Origin: Allostella vacuolata
Lineage (GTDB): Bacteria; Pseudomonadota; Alphaproteobacteria; ATCC43930; Allostellaceae
Length of the DNA: 64,000 nucleotides
Assembly (NCBI GenBank): GCA_006739055.1
Contig: AP019702.1
Span: 1,240,501-1,304,500 of the forward strand
Reading direction: 5' to 3'
Part shown: positions 31,399-39,570 of the stretch, in pieces
How the letters are laid out: the number at the start of each line of letters is the position of its first letter
Position numbering within the stretch: the first letter of the stretch is position 1
Program-made: the position numbers and the translations under genes
The notes under the pieces: generated by a model
What the model was told of the DNA's origin: nothing
The model's input: only the letters and a program-made list of their open reading frames with translations
Database searches by the model: none

Positions 31399-32226
31399 AT
31401 GACAAAAGCGGAAAAGCCCCAGCCGATCGCCGCTGCCGCCGCTGCCGCCGCGGCCATCGCGCAGCGGCGGTCGGAATCGCTCGGGACCATCGTCCACAAG
31501 GAACTCGAACGCATGATCCTGAGCGGCGAGATCAAGGCGGGCGAACGGCTGAGCGAGCAGAGCATCGCGGCCCGGCTCGGCGTCAGCCGCGGGCCGGTGC
31601 GCGAGGCGACCAGCGCGCTGGAGCGCAGCGGCCTGCTGACCAGCGTCGCCAACCGCGGGGTCTTCGTCCGCGAGGTGTCGGCCGACGAGCTGCTCGAGCT
31701 CTACGACATGCGCGCGCTGCTGACCGGCTTCGCCTGCGCCCTGGTCGCCAGCCGGGCGACGCCCGGCGACAAGGCGAAGCTGGCGGCGATGGTGGACGGC
31801 ATGGGCGACGCGCTCGATCGCGGCGACGGCCCCCGCTACTACCAGGGCAACCTCGATTTCCATGCCGCGATCATGGAGCTGGCCGGTCACGTCAAGGCGG
31901 CGCAGATCTACGACACGCTGCTGAAGGAGGCGCATCTGTCGCGCCGCGGCGTCCTCTCGACCCCGCCGATGATGGGCCAGTCGAACGCCGAGCACCGGGC
32001 GATCGTCGCGGCGATCGTCGCGGGCGACGCCGAGCGCGCCCGCGACCTGGGCGAACGCCATGTGCTGAACGGCAAGCGCCGCCTGCTGACCACGCGCACC
32101 GCCACCCGGTCGGGCGAGGCCGATGCGGCTCACCCTGCGTCCGACCGCGCCGAACCCGACCCGACACAAGTCGACGCCGACCCGGGCGCGCCCGGCCCGC
32201 GCGTCCAACGCCGGAGGAACCGATGA
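31399..32226 (+). CDS. GntR-family regulator, FadR subfamily (FCD domain)
   Basis: The 275-residue protein has an N-terminal nine-alanine run (about 11-20), then a winged helix (L-S-E-Q-S-I-A-A-R-L-G-V-S-R-G-P-V-R-E-A near 50-70). An all-helical FCD domain follows, with the metal-site pattern including D-F-H-A-A-I (near 142) and E-H-R-A-I near 185. The C-terminal 30 residues are low complexity. No Shine-Dalgarno precedes the ATG at 31399. It overlaps the TauD-type gene by four bases (ATGA). It most likely represses both divergent operons through the 31342-31372 palindrome; the ligand is unknown, often a carboxylic acid in this subfamily. Confidence 0.92.
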   Translation: MTKAEKPQPIAAAAAAAAAIAQRRSESLGTIVHKELERMILSGEIKAGERLSEQSIAARLGVSRGPVREATSALERSGLLTSVANRGVFVREVSADELLELYDMRALLTGFACALVASRATPGDKAKLAAMVDGMGDALDRGDGPRYYQGNLDFHAAIMELAGHVKAAQIYDTLLKEAHLSRRGVLSTPPMMGQSNAEHRAIVAAIVAGDAERARDLGERHVLNGKRRLLTTRTATRSGEADAAHPASDRAEPDPTQVDADPGAPGPRVQRRRNR

Positions 32227-33272
32227 CCGACATGCTGCGCCAACCGGTGACCGACCGATCCGCCTGGAAGGTGGCGGACATGGAGCGGGACCGCTCCTGG
32301 GTCTACGAGCTCACCCCCGAGGCGCTGGCGGAGATCGATGCCGCCTTGGGCGCCGTCGAGCGCCGCGGGCTGAAGGTCGGCGAATTCGGCACCGGCGACT
32401 TCGCCCTGCCGGGCCTCGAGGGCCTGCTGTCGCGGGCGATGGCCGAGGTCCGCGACGGCCGCGGCGCGGCGCTGATCCGCGGCCTGCCGGTCGAGAAATA
32501 CGGCCCGGACGCGCTCAGCACCCTGCTCTGGGGCCTGGGCATCCATGTCGGCCGGCCGCTGCCGCAGCGCGCCAGCCTCAATCTCGGCGGGGTGCGCGAC
32601 AACCTCATCGCGCATATCACGGACCAGGGGCTGGACTACAACGCCCTCAACGTCAACGGTTCCGCCACGTCGGCCGAGCAGCAGCCGCACACCGATCCGG
32701 CCGACGTGGTGGCCCTGCTCTGCGTGCGCAAGGCGAAGGCGGGGGGCATCAGCCGGGTCGTAAGCGCGGTGACGATCCACAACGACATCCTCGCCACCCG
32801 CCCCGACCTGCTGGAGCCGCTCTATGACGGCTACCTCTACGACCTGCGCGGCGATGCCGCCAACTCCAGCGGGCAGCAGGTGACGGACGGGCGGATCCCG
32901 GTCTTCACCTATCACGCGGGCCAGCTCTCCTGCGTCTTCAACGCCAAGATGATCGAGACGGCGCAGCGCAAGCTCGGCACCGAGCTGCCGGAGCGCGAGC
33001 GCGAGGCCTACCAGACCTTCCTGGCCCGCGCGCTGGACCCGGCCAACCGGCTCGACATGGACCTGCAGCCGGGCGACCTGCAGATCATCAGCAACTACAC
33101 GATGCTGCATGCGCGTACCGGCTGGGTGGAGGAGGGCGATCCCGCCCGGCGCCGCCTGATGCTGCGCCTGTGGCTGCGGGTGGAGGATTTCCGCGACACC
33201 GCCCCCGGCGTCGCCAGCGGCTATGTGCGGGGCTCGACCGTCGATGTCGGCCGCGCCGCGGCCGCCTACTGA
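32223..33272 (+). CDS. TauD/TfdA-family Fe(II)/2-oxoglutarate dioxygenase
   Basis: The 349-residue protein has the 2-His-1-carboxylate facial triad: H-T-D at 156-158 and distal His296 in M-L-H-A-R-T-G-W, followed by R-R-R-L-M-L-R-L-W-L-R carrying the 2-oxoglutarate Arg. A-L-I-R-G-L-P near 84 is the usual early motif. It should hydroxylate an unactivated carbon using 2-oxoglutarate and O2. Distant paralogue of the two oxygenases at 61653 and 62929, with the same G-G-x-S-R-x-V-S core. The start at 32223 overlaps the GntR stop; SDR genes follow, which suits hydroxylation followed by alcohol oxidation. Confidence 0.9.
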   Translation: MTDMLRQPVTDRSAWKVADMERDRSWVYELTPEALAEIDAALGAVERRGLKVGEFGTGDFALPGLEGLLSRAMAEVRDGRGAALIRGLPVEKYGPDALSTLLWGLGIHVGRPLPQRASLNLGGVRDNLIAHITDQGLDYNALNVNGSATSAEQQPHTDPADVVALLCVRKAKAGGISRVVSAVTIHNDILATRPDLLEPLYDGYLYDLRGDAANSSGQQVTDGRIPVFTYHAGQLSCVFNAKMIETAQRKLGTELPEREREAYQTFLARALDPANRLDMDLQPGDLQIISNYTMLHARTGWVEEGDPARRRLMLRLWLRVEDFRDTAPGVASGYVRGSTVDVGRAAAAY

Positions 33273-33285
33273 GGGCGCCCGAGCC

Positions 33286-34023
33286 ATGACGACGAGTGCG
33301 CCCGCGGGCGGCCGGGTCATCGTGACCGGCGGCAGCAGCGGCATCGGCGAGGGCATCGTCCGCCGCCTGCATGAGGACGGCTATGCCGTCGTCAACCTCG
33401 ACATCGCGCCGCCCAGGCCGGATGCCGTCGGCGACTTCCGCCAGGTCGACCTGGGCGACGCCGCCCAGACGGCGGCGGCGCTGGCCGCGGTCGCGGCCGA
33501 GGGACCGGTCACCCGGCTGGTCAACAATGTCGGCATCGTCTGGCCGCAGCCGGTCGGCGAGGTCAGCCTCGCCAACCTGGAGAAGTCTCTGGCGATCAAC
33601 CTGCGCGCGGCCTTCCTGTGCTTCCAGGCGCTGCTGCCGGCGATGAAGGCGGCCGGCTTCGGGCGGGTCGTCAACATCTCCAGCCGCACCCTGATGGGCA
33701 AGGAGCTGCGCACCACCTACGGCATGAGCAAGGGCGGCTTGCTGGCGGCGACCCGCACCTGGGCCCTGGAGTTCGCCCGGGACGGCATCACCGTCAACGC
33801 GATCGGCCCCGGGCCGATCAACACCGAGCTGTTCCAGAAGGGCAACCCGCCCGGCGACCCGCGCACCGACGCGATCCTGCGCTCGGTGCCGATGCGCCGC
33901 TTCGGCGAACCGGCGGAGGTGGCCCATGCCGTCGCCGGCTTCCTCGACGCCCGGGCCGGCTTCATCACCGGCCAGATCCTCTATGTCTGCGGCGGCCAGG
34001 CGGTCGGGGTGCAGGCCGCATGA
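33286..34023 (+). CDS. short-chain dehydrogenase/reductase (SDR), catalytic residues intact
   Basis: The protein has 245 residues: cofactor motif T-G-G-S-S-G-I-G (14-21), N-N-V-G near 80, Ser in I-S-S-R, and Y-G-M-S-K with Tyr145 and Lys149. The C-terminus G-Q-I-L-Y-V-C-G-G is FabG-like. The acidic residue after beta 2 (N-L-D) favours NAD+ over NADP+. It could oxidise the alcohol made by the preceding TauD-type enzyme. Overlaps the next SDR gene by ATGA. Confidence 0.93.
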   Translation: MTTSAPAGGRVIVTGGSSGIGEGIVRRLHEDGYAVVNLDIAPPRPDAVGDFRQVDLGDAAQTAAALAAVAAEGPVTRLVNNVGIVWPQPVGEVSLANLEKSLAINLRAAFLCFQALLPAMKAAGFGRVVNISSRTLMGKELRTTYGMSKGGLLAATRTWALEFARDGITVNAIGPGPINTELFQKGNPPGDPRTDAILRSVPMRRFGEPAEVAHAVAGFLDARAGFITGQILYVCGGQAVGVQAA

Positions 34024-34769
34024 ACCCCGCCGCAGGAGAGCCGTTCGTGCCGGAAGCCACCCTCGTCACCGGTGCCAGCCACGGCATCGGCCGGGCCATC
34101 GCGCTGCGCCAGCGGGCCGAGGGCCAGTTCGTCGTCAACCTCGACCGCCGCCCGCCCGACGGCGGCATGGACAGGGTCGTCTTCCACCAGGCCGACCTCG
34201 ACGACCCCGACGCCACCGTCGCCGCCCTGGCGGAGCTCGCCGGCCGCTACCGGTTCACCCGGCTGGTCAACAATGCGCGGCTGGTCGAGCCGGGCTCGCT
34301 GGAGGATTTCACGGTCGACGCCTTCGACCGTGCCGTGTCCGCCAACCTGCGCTGCCCGCTGCAATGCGTGCAGGCGGTGCTGCCGGCGATGCGCGCGGCC
34401 GGGTTCGGCCGCATCGTCCATGTCGGCAGCCGCGACGCGCTGGGGCAGGAACGGCTCGACTGCTACAGCGCCGCCATGGGGGCGATCAACACCATCACCC
34501 GGACCTGGTCGCTGGAGCTGGCGACCCAGGGCATCACCGTCAACACGGTCGCCCCGGGACTGATCGACGAGGGTGGGCCGGCGGGTCCTGCCGCGGGCGA
34601 CGCCACGGCCGAGCGGCTGTGGAACTCCATCGCCATGGCCCGGCCCGGCCAGCCGGACGAGGTCGCCCAGGCGGTCGCGTTCCTGCTCGACCGGCGATCG
34701 AGCTACGTCACCGGCCAGCTTCTCTACGTCTGCGGCGGGCTGTCGATCGGCGGCCTGGTCGCACCTTGA
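34020..34769 (+). CDS. SDR-family protein with catalytic Lys replaced by Met
   Basis: The 249-residue protein is clearly homologous to the SDR before it: T-G-A-S-H-G-I-G near 15-22, N-N-A-R near 80, matching C-terminus G-Q-L-L-Y-V-C-G-G. The active-site signature is Y-S-A-A-M (Tyr149, Met153), so the Lys that lowers the Tyr pKa and binds the nicotinamide ribose is absent. N-N-A-G has become N-N-A-R. The frame is open and codon use is normal, so it is not a decaying gene. It may be a non-catalytic partner of the first SDR or use altered chemistry. Confidence 0.88.
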   Translation: MNPAAGEPFVPEATLVTGASHGIGRAIALRQRAEGQFVVNLDRRPPDGGMDRVVFHQADLDDPDATVAALAELAGRYRFTRLVNNARLVEPGSLEDFTVDAFDRAVSANLRCPLQCVQAVLPAMRAAGFGRIVHVGSRDALGQERLDCYSAAMGAINTITRTWSLELATQGITVNTVAPGLIDEGGPAGPAAGDATAERLWNSIAMARPGQPDEVAQAVAFLLDRRSSYVTGQLLYVCGGLSIGGLVAP

Positions 34770-34795
34770 TCCAAGAAAAGAAGGGAGCTTCACCG

Positions 34796-36337
34796 ATGAG
34801 AACGAAAGCCTGTCTCCTGGCCGGCGCGGCCCTGTGCGCGTTGGCCATGCCGGCCTCGGCGTCCAAGCAGAACGACACCCTGGTCTGGGCGATCAGCCAG
34901 GAGGCGCCGAGCATCGACCCCTACTACTCCCAGACCCGGGAGTCGGTGGTGATGTACCGCAACGTCTGCGACAACCTGCTCTATCGCGAGCCGAAGACCG
35001 GCGAGTACAAGGCCGGCCTGGCGCTCGCCCACCGCTGGGTCAACGACCTGACGCTGGAGTTCGACCTGCGCCCCGGCGTCGTCTTCCATGATGGCCGCAA
35101 GTTCTCGGCCGCCGACGTCGCCTACACCTTCAACCACGTGTCCAACCCGGACAACGCGGTCATCGCCCAGTCGAACGTGAAGTGGATCCAGTCGGCCGAG
35201 GCGATCGGCGAGGACAAGGTCCGCGTCCACCTGAAGGAGCCGTTCCCGGCGGCGCTGGAATACGTCTCGGGCCCGTTGCCGATCCTGCCGGCCGGCCACT
35301 ACGACAAGGCGCCGCCCTTCCGCGCCGGCGGCCAGGGCAAGGCGCCCAAGGACTTCGGCGCCGTCAAGACGATCTGCACCGGGCCCTACAAGGTCAAGTC
35401 GATCGACCCGGGTGAGGGCGTGACCCTCACCAAGCACGACCGCTACTTCGACGGGCCGCGGCCGAAGCCGGTCATCGGCACGGTGCAGATCCGCACCATC
35501 CCCGACCTCGACACCCAGCTCGCCCTGCTGATGACCGGCCAGCTCGACCTCATCTGGGACGTCGCCCCGGACAAGGCCAAGCAGCTGCAAAGCCGCAAGA
35601 CCCTCTCGGTCAAGCAGGTGTCGATCAGCCGCCTCAACTACCTGCAGCTCGACGCCGCCGGCCGCGGCGGCAAGACGCCGATGCAGGACCTGCGGGTGCG
35701 CCGGGCCATGAACCACGCCGTCAACAAGCAGGCGATCGCCAAGGGCCTGGTCGGCGAGGTCTCGGAGATCATCCACGCCGCCTGCTACCCGACCCAGTTC
35801 GGCTGCACCCAGGACGTGCCGCGCTACGACTACGACCCGGAGAAGGCGAAGAAGCTGCTGGGCGAGGCCGGCGTTCCGGACGGGTTCGAGGTCGACCTCT
35901 ACTCCTATCGCCAGCGCGACTATGCCGAGGCGGTGATCGGCGACCTGGCCAAGGTCGGCATCAAGGCCCGCCTGCGCATGCTGCAGTACGAGGTGCTGCG
36001 GCCGAAGTGGCGCAGCGGCGAGGCGCAGCTGATCCAGGGCAGCTGGGCGTCCTACGGCATGAACGACACGTCCGGCTCCGCCAGCTACTTCTTCCGCGGC
36101 AGCCCGGACGACCTTGCCCAGGACAAGCAGGTGATCGACTGGCTGACGGTGGCCGACACCAACACCGACCCGGCAGTCCGCAAGGAGAACTACCGCAAGG
36201 CGCTGGAGCGGATCGCCGAGCAGGCCTACTGGGTGCCGCTCTTCACCTCGGCCAAGTACTACGCCATGTCGGCGCAGCTGGACTTCACGCCGTATGCGGA
36301 TGACCTGCCGCAGTTCTCGGCCAGCCGCTGGAAGTAA
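34796..36337 (+). CDS. periplasmic peptide-type solute-binding protein (SBP family 5)
   Basis: The protein has 513 residues with signal peptide (M-R-T-K, hydrophobic L-L-A-G-A-A-L-C-A-L-A, cleavage near A-S-A at 22). Family 5 features: A-P-S-I-D-P-Y near 35, L-E-F-D-L-R-P-G-V-V-F-H near 88-100, G-P-Y-K-V near 195. Cys pairs occur (C in R-N-V-C-D near 57, A-C-Y-P-T-Q-F-G-C-T near 325), possibly a disulfide. GGGAG precedes the ATG at 34796. It is the only binding protein close to the importer genes at 26231-30069, which lack one, so I pair them (inference). A GC-rich hairpin follows. Confidence 0.92.
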   Translation: MRTKACLLAGAALCALAMPASASKQNDTLVWAISQEAPSIDPYYSQTRESVVMYRNVCDNLLYREPKTGEYKAGLALAHRWVNDLTLEFDLRPGVVFHDGRKFSAADVAYTFNHVSNPDNAVIAQSNVKWIQSAEAIGEDKVRVHLKEPFPAALEYVSGPLPILPAGHYDKAPPFRAGGQGKAPKDFGAVKTICTGPYKVKSIDPGEGVTLTKHDRYFDGPRPKPVIGTVQIRTIPDLDTQLALLMTGQLDLIWDVAPDKAKQLQSRKTLSVKQVSISRLNYLQLDAAGRGGKTPMQDLRVRRAMNHAVNKQAIAKGLVGEVSEIIHAACYPTQFGCTQDVPRYDYDPEKAKKLLGEAGVPDGFEVDLYSYRQRDYAEAVIGDLAKVGIKARLRMLQYEVLRPKWRSGEAQLIQGSWASYGMNDTSGSASYFFRGSPDDLAQDKQVIDWLTVADTNTDPAVRKENYRKALERIAEQAYWVPLFTSAKYYAMSAQLDFTPYADDLPQFSASRWK

Positions 36338-36344
36338 GCTGCCG

Positions 36345-36375
36345 GGCGGCGGCGGTCCCCGGGGCCGCCGCCGCC
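36345..36375 (+). other. 11-bp GC hairpin directly after the binding-protein gene
   Basis: GGCGGCGGCGG (36345-36355) pairs with 36365-36375, and the loop T-CCCCGGGG can pair further. It starts 8 bases after the stop codon. It may be a terminator or mRNA-stabilising stem; it resembles in position the stem after the binding-protein gene at 7983-8009. The next gene on this strand starts at 36407. Confidence 0.55.
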
Positions 36376-36406
36376 TCCTCGCGCCCCCCGAGCGAACTGG
36401 ACTGCC

Positions 36407-37861
36407 ATGCCCCCCGTCACCGGACCCTATTTCGACCGCACCCCGTTGCTGGCCCCGGCGCGCTCGCCCGCCTTGCCGCGCCCGTATGTGTTCGACTGCT
36501 CGCCGCGCGCGCTGCGCGGCAAGGTCGTGGCCTTCATCGCCAAGCGCTACGTCGACATGATGTACGTGACCGGCCTGTCGCGAGCGCTGGCGGACCGGCA
36601 TTTCCGCCCGCGGGCGATCGGCCAGTCGGGCGACCTGACGACCGAGCCCGACATCCAGGCGCGTCAGGCGGAACTGGAGGCTGCCTGCCGGTCGGGGGCG
36701 ATCACCGTCGCCCATGACGACGGCGAGCGCGGCGTGTCGGTGGTGTGGACAGACCCCGCGATGGGCGCACCCGTGCGCGCCCAGGCGATCGCCCGTGCCG
36801 GCTATGGCGGGATCGTCCTGGCCGATCGCGACGGCCTCGATTTCGACCCGGTGCCCGTGCCGCGCGCCGCGTCCGCAGGTCCGGGACCCTGGCCGGGCGG
36901 CACACCCGCCGCCGATCCCGGGATCGATGGCGCGATCGATGCCCTGCTGGCGGGATCGCCCGGCATCTACGGCGTCCTGGTGGCGACGCCGGACGCGATC
37001 CTGGCGGAGCGCTACGGCGCCTTCGGCGCGCCCGACCGGGTGACGCCGAGCTGGTCGATGACCAAGGCGGTGACCGCGACCCTGATCGGCCGGCTGATCC
37101 ACGAGGGCTGGCTCGGCTCCGTCTACGACCCGGCGCCGGCGCCGCTGTGGAGCGACCCGCGCGGCATCCACCGGCTGGTGACGATCGACAGCCTGCTGCG
37201 CATGCGCTCGGGCCTGGGCTTCCAGGCGGTGGACGGGCAGGGCGAGGCCGCGATCTACTTCGAGAACAATTTCGTCTACTACAATGCCGAGGATGCGTTC
37301 GACACCGCCCAGCGGGCGATCGTCACGACCCTGCCCGGCGCCACCTACCGCTACATCAACACCGGCGTGAACGTGCTGGGCGCCATCATCCGCGACCGCA
37401 TCGAGCAGCGCGGCCTGCCCTACCACCAGACCGTCTATGGCCTGCTCGCCGATCGCATCGGCATGGCCAGCTACCAGCATTCGGCCGACTGCACCGGCAA
37501 CTTCATCGCGTCGGGCTCCGGCTTTGCCACGCTGCGCGATTATGGCCGCTTCGGCCTGCTCTTCCTCCAGGACGGGGTCTGGAACGGCGAGCGCCTGCTG
37601 CCGGAAGGCTGGGTCGACTATGTGACCGCGCCGACCCATACCGGGTCGGAGTACGCGGCCTGCTTCCGCAGCAATGCCGGCCTGACCTTCCCCAGCCTGC
37701 CGCGCGACGCGGTCTGGGCCTCGGGCGCGTCGGACCAGCGCATCATCCTGCTCCGGGACCATGGGCTGGTCATCGTCGTCACCAACGAGTCCGACCACCC
37801 GATGGACCTGGCCGCGCTCGACCGGCTCGGCGCGGCGGTGATCCGGGCGGTCTCGCGTTGA
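36407..37861 (+). CDS. serine hydrolase, class C beta-lactamase/6-aminohexanoate-dimer hydrolase fold
   Basis: The 484-residue protein has the penicillin-binding-like active site: S-W-S-M-T-K (catalytic S-M-T-K near 223-226), Y-R-Y-I-N near 313-317 as the Y-x-N motif, and a late G-A-S-D near 445 in place of the K-T-G/H-x-G triad. The N-terminal 160 residues are an extra region not shared with lactamases. There is no signal peptide, so a cytoplasmic amidase or esterase role (NylB/EstB-like) is more likely than antibiotic resistance. It lies after the TauD-SDR-SBP set and might act on the imported compound, but the hairpin between suggests partial separation. GC-rich terminator at its stop. Confidence 0.85.
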   Translation: MPPVTGPYFDRTPLLAPARSPALPRPYVFDCSPRALRGKVVAFIAKRYVDMMYVTGLSRALADRHFRPRAIGQSGDLTTEPDIQARQAELEAACRSGAITVAHDDGERGVSVVWTDPAMGAPVRAQAIARAGYGGIVLADRDGLDFDPVPVPRAASAGPGPWPGGTPAADPGIDGAIDALLAGSPGIYGVLVATPDAILAERYGAFGAPDRVTPSWSMTKAVTATLIGRLIHEGWLGSVYDPAPAPLWSDPRGIHRLVTIDSLLRMRSGLGFQAVDGQGEAAIYFENNFVYYNAEDAFDTAQRAIVTTLPGATYRYINTGVNVLGAIIRDRIEQRGLPYHQTVYGLLADRIGMASYQHSADCTGNFIASGSGFATLRDYGRFGLLFLQDGVWNGERLLPEGWVDYVTAPTHTGSEYAACFRSNAGLTFPSLPRDAVWASGASDQRIILLRDHGLVIVVTNESDHPMDLAALDRLGAAVIRAVSR

Positions 37862-37906
37862 GCGAACCGGCCGCCGACCCGACGGGTTCGGCGGCCGGTT
37901 CGCTCA
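37859..37906. terminator. 19-bp perfect bidirectional terminator stem closing on both stop codons
   Basis: Bases 37859-37877 and 37888-37906 are exact reverse complements with a 10-nt loop. The outermost three pairs are the TGA of the plus-strand hydrolase gene and the TGA (TCA on plus) of the minus-strand transporter gene. Both genes thus end inside the stem. Confidence 0.85.
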
Positions 37907-39415
37907 GGCGTAGCCCAGCCACCGCCACCAGGTGGCGCCCAGCAGCATCACCAGGGCGAAGGCGATCACGGTCAGCACCAGGCCGGTGCGCACGAAGTCG
38001 CGCGCCTCGAAGGTGCCGGTGGCGTAGGCGACCATGTTCTGCGGCGCGTTCACCACCAGGATGAAGCCGAAGCTGACCACGAACTGCAGCAGCATGGTCA
38101 TGCCGACGATGTTGATGCCGGGCGTCTCCACCCCCTGCAGGACGGCGATGCTGATCGGGATCATCGCCGAGGCGAGCGCGGTCGCGCTGGCGAAGCCGAG
38201 GTGGATGACGACCAGGAACAGGCTCATCACGCCGAGGATGAACAGGGCCGAGGCGTGGCGAAGGCCGAATTCCGCCACCACCAGGTCGGCCAGCCAGACC
38301 GCCCCCTTGGTCTGCAGGAGCGCCGTGCCGAGGCTGATGCCGATGCCGAAGAGCACGATGGTGCCCCAGGGGATCTTCGGCTGGGCCTCCTTCCAGGTCA
38401 TGATGCCGATCCCGGGCAGGAACATCAAAGCGACCGCGGCGATGGTGGTGGACGAGGTGTCGAAGCGGTGCAGCACCCCCTCCGTTGCCCAGAAGCCGAG
38501 CAGGGTGACCGACAGGACGAGCAGCTTCTTCTCCGCCAGGGTCATCGGCCCGAGCGCGGCCAGGGCGCCGCGGATGCGCTCGCGCCCGCCCGGCACCTCC
38601 GCCACCTCGGGCGGCATCATCCGGGTCATGACGAAGTAGAGGGCGACCGACATCGCCACGCCGAACGGGGCGGCGGCGATGAACCAGTCGAGCCAGGTGA
38701 TGGTCTGGTGCAGCGTGCGCTCGATGAAGCCGATGGCGACCAGGTTCTGGGCGGCGGCGGTCTTGATGCCGACGTTCCAGATGCTGGCTGCCTGGGTGGT
38801 GGTGATCATCAGCATGCCGGCGAAGGCGCCGCGGCGGTCGACGCCGAAGGCCGCGATGATGCCGAGCGTGATCGGCACCAGGCAGGCGACCCGGGCGGTG
38901 GTCGAGGGCACCAGGAAGGCCATGACGAAGCCGACCAGGATGGCGCCGGCCACGACATGCCGGGTCTCCGCGCCGACGCGGGAGAGGATGACGAGGGCGA
39001 TGCGGCGGTCGAGGCCGGTCGCGGTCATGGCCGCGGCCAGGAACAGCGCGGAGGCGACCAGGGCGAGCGCGGTGTTGGCGAAGCCGCTGAATGCGATCCC
39101 GAGCCCGGCGCTGGTGCCCCACAGGACGGCGGGGTTGGCGGGATTGGGTGCGAGGCCGAGCAGGAACGCCATCAGGGCGGCGATGACCCCGGCGGAGACG
39201 GCATAGTCCAGCGCCTCGGTCATCCAGACGATCACGGCGAAGGCGAGGATGGCCAGCATGCGATGCCCGGCGACCGGCAGTCCGCCCGGGGTCGGCAGCA
39301 GCAGCACCGCGACCAGCGCGGCCACGGCCAGCACCAGGCCCCAATGGGCGCCGAGCCAGGTGGGTGCCGGCGCGGGTATCGGGTCGGGGGCGAGGCGGAT
39401 GCGGGCTTCGGCCAT
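37904..39415 (-). CDS. DASS/SLC13-family anion symporter (dicarboxylate or sulfate type)
   Basis: The 503-residue integral membrane protein has about 11-12 hydrophobic segments. V-P-S-T-T-A-R near 165 and N-A-P-Q-N-M near 455 correspond to the two S-N-T-like hairpin motifs that bind Na+ and carboxylate in this family, though neither is the exact S-N-T. It probably imports a C4-dicarboxylate or related anion with Na+. GAGGAG precedes the ATG at 39415; longer open frames upstream are Arg/Pro-rich and rejected. Monocistronic. Confidence 0.88.
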   Translation of the reverse strand: MAEARIRLAPDPIPAPAPTWLGAHWGLVLAVAALVAVLLLPTPGGLPVAGHRMLAILAFAVIVWMTEALDYAVSAGVIAALMAFLLGLAPNPANPAVLWGTSAGLGIAFSGFANTALALVASALFLAAAMTATGLDRRIALVILSRVGAETRHVVAGAILVGFVMAFLVPSTTARVACLVPITLGIIAAFGVDRRGAFAGMLMITTTQAASIWNVGIKTAAAQNLVAIGFIERTLHQTITWLDWFIAAAPFGVAMSVALYFVMTRMMPPEVAEVPGGRERIRGALAALGPMTLAEKKLLVLSVTLLGFWATEGVLHRFDTSSTTIAAVALMFLPGIGIMTWKEAQPKIPWGTIVLFGIGISLGTALLQTKGAVWLADLVVAEFGLRHASALFILGVMSLFLVVIHLGFASATALASAMIPISIAVLQGVETPGINIVGMTMLLQFVVSFGFILVVNAPQNMVAYATGTFEARDFVRTGLVLTVIAFALVMLLGATWWRWLGYA

Positions 39416-39570
39416 CGGTGTCGCTCCTCGGACGAGGGCCGGCCTCGGGCGGCCGGACGGGATGCTCGTCCAGTACCCGGTTGCGGGAGATGCAGCCTTG
39501 AGGTGGATCAATGCACGACCGCGCCGGCGGGGAGCATGGTCGCGACATACCCCGCGCCAGGAGCATCCGA

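Noticed and set aside
31426-31458. GCC-rich stretch at the start of the FCD regulator as a regulatory repeat
   Set aside because: It encodes an alanine run and shows no symmetry or second copy; ordinary slippage in coding DNA.
34790-37798. Very long open frame on the minus strand (about 1000 codons) opposite the SBP and hydrolase genes
   Set aside because: High-GC antisense shadow: the translation is Arg/Asp/Gly/His/Gln-rich with no domain, while the plus strand encodes two clear families in the same place.
36407-37861. Antibiotic-resistance beta-lactamase
   Set aside because: The S-x-x-K and Y-x-N motifs fit the fold, but there is no signal peptide and no K-T-G motif; a cytoplasmic esterase/amidase is more likely.
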